Assembly (NCBI GenBank): GCA_028281005.1
Contig: JANQKS010000102.1
Location: forward strand, 62,001 to 126,000
Reading direction: 5' to 3'
Origin: Pseudomonadales bacterium
GTDB taxonomy: Bacteria; Pseudomonadota; Gammaproteobacteria; Pseudomonadales; Azotimanducaceae
DNA length: 64,000 nucleotides
Both the position numbers and the translations under genes were made by a program. Of the stretch, positions 58,016-64,000 are shown in pieces (position 1 is the first letter of the stretch; the number at the start of each line of letters is the position of its first letter). Under the pieces are notes generated by a model, which was not told the DNA's origin, searched no databases, and saw only the letters and a program-made list of their open reading frames with translations.

Positions 58016-59140
58016 TTAAGGCATAAACTCGGCCAGCACACTGTCTAGGTAACGAAGTCCCAAAGGGGTGGTGGCACATCGCTCGGGGTCCACCAGACCC
58101 TGCTTCTCTAACCGCTGCCAGCTTGCCTGCACCGTGTGCCACGGCAAGCCGGTGCGTTCGCTGTATAGCTGACGCGGAACACCTTGCACTAGGCGCAAAA
58201 CATTCATCATAAACTCCAGCGGCCGCTCTGCTTCCTTGACGGGGTAGTTCTGTGTGAGGGCAGAGTCCTGCTGGTACAAACGTGGCTGGCTGGCTTTCTG
58301 GGTGCGGACAATTGACAGCCCGTCACCTTGTGACGTGGTCAGTTTACCGTGGGCGCCAGCGCCGATACCCACGTAGTCGCCGAACGACCAGTAGTTGAGG
58401 TTGTGTTGGCAATAACGCTGCTGGCGAGCGAAGGCGGAGACTTCGTAACGTTCGTAGCCGTGTTCAGCCAACAGCTCAAGCCCATATTTCTCCATCGCTG
58501 CCAGAGTATCCTCCACCGGCAACAGCGGCGGACGTCGGTAGAACTCAGTTTTTGGCTCCAGCGTTAGCTGATACCAGGAGATGTGTTCGCTACCAAGCGC
58601 TATTGCGGTGTTGAGGTCGGCTAATGCTTCGTCCACAGATTGCCCGGGTAAACCCCACATGACATCCAGGTTGATGTTGTCGAAGCCGCCTTTGCGGGCC
58701 TGCTCAAACGCGCTCAGCGTATCTTGAGCCTGGTGGATGCGCCCCAATTTGCTTAAGTGTTCATCTTGAAACGATTGAGCGCCTAGCGACAGACGATTGA
58801 CACCCGCACTGCGGTAATCCGCAAACGACGCGTGTTCGGTGGTGCCAGGATTGGCCTCCATGGTCACCTCGGTTGCGCTGTGTATCCCCAGCCGGTCTAA
58901 CACGGTGTGCATGTGTTCCGCGCCAAACAGGCTGGGTGTGCCGCCGCCGAGAAACACGGTGTCCACTGTATGCTGTGTGAGATCAGCGTCGTTGTGTTGT
59001 TGCTGCCAGTCGCGCCACAAAGCCTCGCAGTAGGCTGCAAAGTTGTCGGTGTGCTTGAGCGGATGGGAATTGAAATCGCAGTAAGGGCATTTGCGCACGC
59101 ACCATGGGAAGTGGACGTAAACGGCTAAAGGCTCCATCAC
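58016..59140 (-). CDS. hemW: heme chaperone HemW (radical SAM)
   Basis: 374 residues. The radical SAM cluster motif CxxxCxxC reads CVRKCPYCDFNSH (Cys15, Cys19, Cys22 region). VFLGGGTPSLFG, EANPGTTE and GVNRLSLGAQSFQ follow. The extra Cys of coproporphyrinogen dehydrogenase HemN is absent after the motif (F occupies the next place), supporting HemW. Downstream of rdgB by 18 bases on the same strand. Confidence 0.93.
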   Translation of the reverse strand: MMEPLAVYVHFPWCVRKCPYCDFNSHPLKHTDNFAAYCEALWRDWQQQHNDADLTQHTVDTVFLGGGTPSLFGAEHMHTVLDRLGIHSATEVTMEANPGTTEHASFADYRSAGVNRLSLGAQSFQDEHLSKLGRIHQAQDTLSAFEQARKGGFDNINLDVMWGLPGQSVDEALADLNTAIALGSEHISWYQLTLEPKTEFYRRPPLLPVEDTLAAMEKYGLELLAEHGYERYEVSAFARQQRYCQHNLNYWSFGDYVGIGAGAHGKLTTSQGDGLSIVRTQKASQPRLYQQDSALTQNYPVKEAERPLEFMMNVLRLVQGVPRQLYSERTGLPWHTVQASWQRLEKQGLVDPERCATTPLGLRYLDSVLAEFMP

Positions 59141-59158
59141 AGCGGCCTATCGCGGCCC

Positions 59159-59749
59159 TTAAAACGCTTGTCGGAGCTGTGCAATCAAGGCGGCGGTGGC
59201 TTGACCGCGATGGCTTAGACGGTTTTTCTCCGGCGCGGGAAGTTGCGCCGCAGTTTTACCCAGGGCGGGGACAAAAAAGTGCGGGTCATAACCAAACCCC
59301 TGGTCACCGGCCGGTTGCGCCACAATTTCGCCGTGCCACGCGGCAGTGGCGAGCAGCGGCGTTGGATCATCGGCATGGCGCAGCAGTGCCATGGCACAGT
59401 AGAAATAAGCCTGCCGTTCTCCGACACGGTTCATTTGTTCAACCAACTTGCGGTTGTTGGCTTGGTCATCACCGTGAGTGCCGGCGTAGCGTGCGGAAAA
59501 TATGCCGGGTGCACCGTGTAACGCGGGCACCACCAGACCGCTGTCATCCGCTAACGCCGCCATTCCGGTGGCAGCAGCCACAGCGCGTGCTTTGATTAAG
59601 GCGTTTTCAATAAACGTGGCGCCGGTTTCCTCCGCGCTGGGCACGCCGTGGTCGGCTTGGCTTTCTAAGTGTACGGGCAGTGGGGCCAGCAGCGCTTGCA
59701 GCTCTGCGAGCTTACCTGCGTTTTTACTGGCGAGCACAATGCGCATCAC
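59159..59749 (-). CDS. rdgB: non-canonical purine NTP pyrophosphatase RdgB
   Basis: Hydrolyses dITP/XTP to keep them out of DNA. 196 residues. SKNAGKLAELQALL, ADDSGLVVPALHGAPGIFSARYAG and FGYDPHFFVPALGKTAAQL are conserved. The start overlaps the DUF4426 gene by four bases (ATGA). Confidence 0.95.
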   Translation of the reverse strand: MMRIVLASKNAGKLAELQALLAPLPVHLESQADHGVPSAEETGATFIENALIKARAVAAATGMAALADDSGLVVPALHGAPGIFSARYAGTHGDDQANNRKLVEQMNRVGERQAYFYCAMALLRHADDPTPLLATAAWHGEIVAQPAGDQGFGYDPHFFVPALGKTAAQLPAPEKNRLSHRGQATAALIAQLRQAF

Positions 59750-60195
59750 TCTTCCCAGAACATCTGTTGCTGAAAACGCAGTTCCGCGATGGTGCCGTTC
59801 GGCAGAGACACGTCAATGGCGACCCGGTGGAACTCTTCGTTGGCGTGGCGCAACAGCGCCAAATAGTAAATGGCGTCACCCTCTTTGACCTCGGAGAAGT
59901 TCAGCACCTGGCTTTGCCCTAACAAATTTTCTGAGCGCCCGCTGACTTGCGCACTGATGGGGTTGCCCACCAAATTGAGCACGGAGATGTTGACCAGCGA
60001 ACGATTGCGCCCCCGGGGTAGACCGTATTTTGCGGCAATGTCGGCATTTAGCGTCATGGTTGGCAGGATGATGTAGTGCACCTCGTAGTCGCCAAATACC
60101 TGTTTCTGCTCGGCTTCGGCGGTCGCTGGCAAAAACAGTTGAACCATTAGAGCCGCCAGCAAAAACAGCATCATCTTTGTGTACGTCAGGTTCAT
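59746..60195 (-). CDS. DUF4426 exported protein
   Basis: 149 residues with a signal peptide (MLFLLAALMVQLFLPATAEA) and a beta-rich mature part: FGDYEVHYIILPTMTL, DIAAKYGLPRGRNRSLVNISVLN, MFWEE at the end. Such proteins occur between metW and rdgB in Pseudomonas-type genomes; function unknown. ATGA overlaps on both sides indicate a tight operon. Confidence 0.85.
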   Translation of the reverse strand: MNLTYTKMMLFLLAALMVQLFLPATAEAEQKQVFGDYEVHYIILPTMTLNADIAAKYGLPRGRNRSLVNISVLNLVGNPISAQVSGRSENLLGQSQVLNFSEVKEGDAIYYLALLRHANEEFHRVAIDVSLPNGTIAELRFQQQMFWEE

Positions 60196-60797
60196 GCGTT
60201 GGCCCTACCCAGGCGGTAGAAGGCTACCGGCCCCAACAAATTTGGTAACAAAGACCCCAATGTGCTTTGCGCGTGCTGGTGGTCCACCACGCGCCGCTCG
60301 ATGATCGGAAAGCCGAGACTGTCGGCTAAGTTTTCGAAGTCGCGAAAGGTGCATAGATGGATATTTGGCGTGTCGAACCAGCTATGGGGAATGTGTTTAG
60401 CCACCGGCATACGCCCCAAAAACGCCAACTGTAAACGACAGCGCCAATGACCAAAATTGGGGAACGTGATGATACATTCCTCGGCGATGCGTAACATTTC
60501 ACGCAGCAAACGATCAGGTTCGCGTACAGATTGTAAAGTTTCAGTCATTACCACCATGTCAAAACTCGAATCGGGGAAATTGGCCAACCCCTCGTCCAAA
60601 TCCTGCTCAATGACGTTTACACCTTTGTCCAAGCACACCCGTATATGCTCCGGGTCTACGTCCAGCCCGTAGCCGTTGACAGATTTGTGCGCTTGAAGGT
60701 GCGCTAACAGTTCACCTTCGCCACAGCCGAGATCCAACACCCGGGCGTCGTCGTTAATTAATTCAGCAATGATGGCTAAATCGGCGCGCAAGCTCAT
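60192..60797 (-). CDS. metW: methionine biosynthesis protein MetW
   Basis: 201 residues. Methyltransferase fold with [15 protein letters not shown], but its role is thought to be support of MetX (family knowledge). [26 protein letters not shown] and [13 protein letters not shown] are typical MetW blocks. It overlaps metX by four bases (ATGA). Confidence 0.93.
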   Translation of the reverse strand: MSLRADLAIIAELINDDARVLDLGCGEGELLAHLQAHKSVNGYGLDVDPEHIRVCLDKGVNVIEQDLDEGLANFPDSSFDMVVMTETLQSVREPDRLLREMLRIAEECIITFPNFGHWRCRLQLAFLGRMPVAKHIPHSWFDTPNIHLCTFRDFENLADSLGFPIIERRVVDHQHAQSTLGSLLPNLLGPVAFYRLGRANA

Positions 60798-61960
60798 GTT
60801 TGCGACCCGCCGTTGACATCCGCATGGATACGGCCCAGAAAACTGCGTAGCACCTCGACGTATCGAGGCAGCGGCAGCAGGAAAGAATCGTGTCCATGTT
60901 CGGAAGTGATGACCGCGCTGGCGACGTTTTTGCGCGCGGCAATTAACGCGTCAACAATTTCTTTGGAGCGCTCCACCGAGAAACGCCAATCGGTGGTAAA
61001 TGACACCACCAGAAACTTTGCCTGGACCGGAGCTAACGCGTCCACCAAGTTGTCAGCGTATTCACTGGCCGGGTCGAAATAGTCCAAAGCCTTGGTCATC
61101 AGTATGTAGGTGTTGGCATCAAAGTGCCGTGAAAATGCCTGCCCTTGATGACGCAAGTAGCTTTCGACTTGAAACTCTATGTCTGCACTTTTTTGCAGAT
61201 CTTGCGGGTTGCCGGATTTCAACTCACGGCCAAACTTCTCCCGCATGCCATCATCGGATAGGTAGGTGACATGGCCAATCATACGCGCCAGGCCCAAACC
61301 TTTTTCCGGTATGACGCCATCGCTATAGCGGCCGTCGAGGAAGTTGGCGTCGGAGGCGATGGCCTGCCGTGCAATCTCGTTAAATGCGATGTTTTGTGCA
61401 GACAATTTGGCCGCCGCGGCAATCACCACGGCGGCGTGAACCCGGTCGGGAAAGTCTATCGCCCACTGTATGGCCTGCATGCCGCCGAGACTACCGCCGA
61501 TCACCGCAGCAAACGTCTCGACGCCAAGGTGCTCTGCAAGCAGCACCTGACTGTTAACCCAATCGCGCACCACGACCGTGGGGAAGTCCGGCCCGTAGGC
61601 GGCACCCGAAGCTGGGTTCACACTTAACGGGCCGGTACTGCCGTTGCAGCCGCCCAGGTTGTTTAGGCTAACGACAAAAAAATGGTTGGTGTCGATGGGC
61701 TTGCCTGGCCCGATACAGGTATCCCACCAACCCGGTTTGGCATCATCCATGCTGTTGAACCCCGCGGCGTGATGATGACCGGATAACGCGTGACAGATGA
61801 GCACGGCGTTAGAGCGTGCCGCGTTGAGAGTGCCGTAGGTTTCATAACACAACTTAAAGCCAGGCAAGCTGACGCCACACTGCAGCAAAAACGGCTTACG
61901 GTGAGTGAACGTTTGGGTCGCGACGAGACCAACGCTGTTGGCGGGGATTTCTGCAGGCAT
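60794..61960 (-). CDS. metX: homoserine O-acyltransferase MetX
   Basis: Activates homoserine for methionine synthesis. 388 residues, alpha/beta hydrolase. Nucleophile Ser in [37 protein letters not shown], and the His/Asp triad parts near the C-terminus ([12 protein letters not shown]). Whether acetyl- or succinyl-CoA is used cannot be decided here; metX-metW pairs in this group are often succinyltransferases. Confidence 0.94.
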   Translation of the reverse strand: MPAEIPANSVGLVATQTFTHRKPFLLQCGVSLPGFKLCYETYGTLNAARSNAVLICHALSGHHHAAGFNSMDDAKPGWWDTCIGPGKPIDTNHFFVVSLNNLGGCNGSTGPLSVNPASGAAYGPDFPTVVVRDWVNSQVLLAEHLGVETFAAVIGGSLGGMQAIQWAIDFPDRVHAAVVIAAAAKLSAQNIAFNEIARQAIASDANFLDGRYSDGVIPEKGLGLARMIGHVTYLSDDGMREKFGRELKSGNPQDLQKSADIEFQVESYLRHQGQAFSRHFDANTYILMTKALDYFDPASEYADNLVDALAPVQAKFLVVSFTTDWRFSVERSKEIVDALIAARKNVASAVITSEHGHDSFLLPLPRYVEVLRSFLGRIHADVNGGSQT

Positions 61961-61987
61961 GCGGCGTCTTCTTGCTAGAACTTTTTG

Positions 61988-62530
61988 CTAAAAATAGGCA
62001 CGCATGAGGATGTCTTCGATCAAGATGATGATCAGCAGCACAACCATGGGCGACAAGTCCAGCGGGCCCAGCGTCGGCAGCACTTTACGCAGCGGCGCCA
62101 TGATCGGCTCCAACAGTTGCTGCAACAATTGTAACGCCGGGTGATAAGAACCTTGAGCCACGAAGCTGGCGATGACCATAATGATGATGGTCCATTTATA
62201 GAACTGCATCAGCACCAGCAGAGTTTTGATCATGCCTGCCCATAGGGCTGGGAAAACCGCAGGCGTGCTGCCGTACTGTAAGTAGGTAAACGCGTACACG
62301 CTACCTACACTGATCACCCAGGCTACCAATATGGAGGCGAAGTCGAAATTGCGAAAAGGTTTCAGCGCCAATCGCAGGGGTTTGCAAATGGCGTCGGTGG
62401 CTTTGACCACCGCTTGGCTGATCGGATTATAAAAATCCGCGCCGCTGGCTTGCAGCAGAAATCGCACCAAAAACAGCAGTGCGGCCAAGCGAAATACAAA
62501 GTCGAGCACGATCAGTAGCGATTGGCTCAT
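61988..62530 (-). CDS. YggT family membrane protein
   Basis: 180 residues with two repeated YGGT modules: NPISQAVVKATDAICKPLRLALKPF near the first, and HPALQLLQQLLEPIMAPLRKVLP near the second, each next to hydrophobic helices. In other bacteria YggT proteins are linked to division or osmotic tolerance; the role is unproven. ATGA overlap with proC (62527-62530). Confidence 0.9.
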   Translation of the reverse strand: MSQSLLIVLDFVFRLAALLFLVRFLLQASGADFYNPISQAVVKATDAICKPLRLALKPFRNFDFASILVAWVISVGSVYAFTYLQYGSTPAVFPALWAGMIKTLLVLMQFYKWTIIIMVIASFVAQGSYHPALQLLQQLLEPIMAPLRKVLPTLGPLDLSPMVVLLIIILIEDILMRAYF

Positions 62531-63357
62531 GCAACTCCTCCACCAAATTCTTCAGCAAGCTCCGCAGCACGGGAGTTGGCTGCGTGTAGCGCGGCGCTAA
62601 TGGTAGCGGGTAAGTTGTTGTCCAGCATCACCTGGAGTGCCGCCGCCGTGGTGCCTCCGGGAGAAGTGACGTTTTGGCGTAGCTGTGCTGGATCGTCGCT
62701 GCTATCGCGAGCCATCAACGCCGATCCATATGCGGTTTGCAGGGTTAGGCGGGTGGCGATCGCGCGGTCGAGGCCCAAGTCCACACCAGCCTGGATCATG
62801 GCTTCCATCAACAGGAAAAAATAAGCAGGGCCGCTGCCGGACACGGCGGTGACCGCATCCAAGGCGCCTTCATCTGGTACCCATAACGTATCGCCGGCAG
62901 CGTTTAGAATCTGTTCAGCGCTTGTGCGATGGTCCGCCGTGCAATGGGTATTGGCGTATAGAGCACTCATCCCGACGCCTAGCAAGGCGGGGGTGTTTGG
63001 CATGCAGCGCACGATGGCCTGGCTGGCGCTGCTCCAAGCGCTCAAGCTGGCGAGGTTGATACCGGCGGCGATAGACAGCAGCAGTTGTTGCGGGCTGAGG
63101 TCTGTGAGGGCACTCACCACCGTCTGGGCGATCTGTGGTTTAACCGCCAGTACAATCACATCGGCACCCTCTATCGCGGCATTGTTATCGGCGAAGGTAG
63201 CCACACCCTGGGCGCCAAAAGGTTCCAGTTGTGCCGCGATTGGGTCTGCCACTCTTAGGTGGTCTGCCGGGTGGCCGTCACGCAGCAAGCCATGAATCAG
63301 GCTGCCAGCCATGTTCCCGGCACCGATGAAGGTCAGAGTTGGGACGGGTGTGGACAA
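62527..63357 (-). CDS. proC: pyrroline-5-carboxylate reductase
   Basis: Last step of proline synthesis. 276 residues. NADPH motif FIGAGNMAGSLIHGLL, VLAVKPQ, RCMPNTPALLGVGM and the C-terminal signature GSGPAYFFLLMEAMIQAGVDLGL with the PGGTTAAAL region. Between yggS and yggT, the usual place. Confidence 0.96.
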   Translation of the reverse strand: MSTPVPTLTFIGAGNMAGSLIHGLLRDGHPADHLRVADPIAAQLEPFGAQGVATFADNNAAIEGADVIVLAVKPQIAQTVVSALTDLSPQQLLLSIAAGINLASLSAWSSASQAIVRCMPNTPALLGVGMSALYANTHCTADHRTSAEQILNAAGDTLWVPDEGALDAVTAVSGSGPAYFFLLMEAMIQAGVDLGLDRAIATRLTLQTAYGSALMARDSSDDPAQLRQNVTSPGGTTAAALQVMLDNNLPATISAALHAANSRAAELAEEFGGGVA

Positions 63358-63386
63358 ATGAGGTTCCTCTTATAGTGTGCTGTATG

Positions 63387-64000
63387 TCAGCCCCGCGTCC
63401 CAAACAACGCTGTACCAATTCGGATATGCGTCGCGCCGTTGCTGATGGCTTGTTCGAGATCCCCCGTCATGCCCATGGACAGGGTATCCCAATGAGCCCG
63501 CGCGCTGGGGTCCAGCTGCGGTTCGAGATCTGCGAATAATTGTGCCATGGATTGGTAGCTTGCCCCAGGGTCGGAATCTGCGGCGAGAATGGTCATTAGC
63601 CCGCGCAGCACCAGCCGAGGCAATTGTTGTATCTCTCGGAGTAAGGTTGGCACCGCCTCACGCATGACGCCGCCTTTGGCGGGATCCGCATCGATATTGA
63701 CCTGAATGAGCACCTGCAACTGCTTGGTGGCAGGACATTGCTCGTTTAAACGACGCGCCACTTTTTCGCGGTCCACAGTGTGGACCCAATCAAAACTAGC
63801 GGCGATGTCTTTGGTTTTATTACTCTGGATGCGGCCGATGTAGTGCCAGGTTAAGTCCAGGTCGGCGCTGGTTTGAATTTTGACCAGCGCCTCATCCAGA
63901 TAATTCTCACCAAACTGTGTAAGCCCAAGGGCGGCAGCGGCGTGCACATCCGCCGCGGGTTTGGTTTTTGACACGGCAATCAGCGTGACGCTGTCACGTG
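63387..64000 (-). CDS. YggS family pyridoxal-phosphate homeostasis protein (5' end cut by the window)
   Basis: Partial: about 204 residues visible; the beginning runs past position 64000. The PLP-binding Lys is in VTLIAVSKTKP at the window edge; FGENYLDEA, WHYIGRIQSNK, VDREKVARRLN, GLMTILAADSD, LSMGMTGDLEQAISNGATHIRIGTALFG are typical. It buffers PLP and affects amino-acid metabolism. First gene of the leftward proC-yggT run. Confidence 0.94.
   Translation of the reverse strand, partial: RDSVTLIAVSKTKPAADVHAAAALGLTQFGENYLDEALVKIQTSADLDLTWHYIGRIQSNKTKDIAASFDWVHTVDREKVARRLNEQCPATKQLQVLIQVNIDADPAKGGVMREAVPTLLREIQQLPRLVLRGLMTILAADSDPGASYQSMAQLFADLEPQLDPSARAHWDTLSMGMTGDLEQAISNGATHIRIGTALFGTRG

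Overview
The window is a stretch of gammaproteobacterial chromosome that begins next to the replication origin. Gene content and order (rpmH-rnpA-yidD-yidC-mnmE-mnmG-rsmG-parA-parB-atpIBEFHAGDC-glmU-glmS; coaBC-algC-argB; rph-pyrE; recG-ridA-spoT-rpoZ-gmk-yicC; mutM/coaD/rsmD/ftsYEX/rpoH; trmB-hemW-rdgB-metW-metX-yggT-proC-yggS) match the Pseudomonas-type plan closely, but blocks that are apart in Pseudomonas are adjacent here. A UbiA prenyltransferase, a proton-type F1Fo ATP synthase, TRAP transporters and a DAACS symporter suggest a free-living respiratory heterotroph, probably of the Pseudomonadales/Cellvibrionales neighbourhood. Base composition is moderately GC-rich throughout, except for the AT-rich first 230 bases.

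Layout. 1-230: AT-rich, DnaA-box-containing flank of a probable oriC, with a near-consensus promoter for rpmH. 233-8806: ribosome, RNase P and membrane-insertase genes, tRNA-modification and 16S methylation genes, then the parAB partition pair, ended by a terminator. 8913-16268: ATP synthase operon with its own promoter and terminator. 16283-19624: glmU-glmS. 19648-23521: a block bounded by inverted 27-base ends that carry several AATTAAAAGCGTCGGA-type repeats. It lies 23 bases after the glmS stop codon and holds three unrecognised cargo genes and no transposase. This is the most unusual part of the window and looks like a non-autonomous Tn7-like island in attTn7. 23463-30242: DUF3291 gene, HAD hydrolase, lytic transglycosylase, uvrD, a TRAP solute-binding lipoprotein and an enoyl-CoA hydratase-like gene. 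30286-30416: a multi-stem palindromic intergenic element. 30440-33526: ubiA-dctQ-dctM and a divergent rubredoxin. 33561-36879: dicarboxylate/amino-acid symporter convergent with recG. 36876-45071: ridA, spoT, rpoZ, gmk, yicC | rph, pyrE, a DUF4124 gene | slmA, argB. 45178-49147: a long membrane-anchored phosphomannomutase and coaBC with no dut between them. 49296-53109: radC, rpmB-rpmG, mutM, a small exported protein, coaD, rsmD. 53174-57990: ftsY-ftsE-ftsX, rpoH, DUF423, trmB. 58016-64000: leftward run hemW, rdgB, DUF4426, metW, metX, yggT, proC and a yggS cut by the window end.

How the parts work together. The left third holds growth-rate-linked core functions (ribosome, ATP synthesis, cell-wall precursor UDP-GlcNAc, chromosome partition). 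The middle joins stringent response (spoT, rpoZ), nucleotide synthesis (gmk, pyrE, rph) and cofactor/sugar-phosphate supply (coaBC, algC). The right third joins division-site ABC proteins (ftsEX), SRP receptor (ftsY), heat-shock sigma factor (rpoH) and methionine/proline biosynthesis. Points worth a second look are the attTn7 island, a CIRCE-like HrcA operator with exact 9-9-9 geometry in front of rpoH, the 30.3 kb palindromic element, a Ser in place of the first P-loop Gly of AtpA, and apparently non-canonical start codons for rsmG and ftsX.
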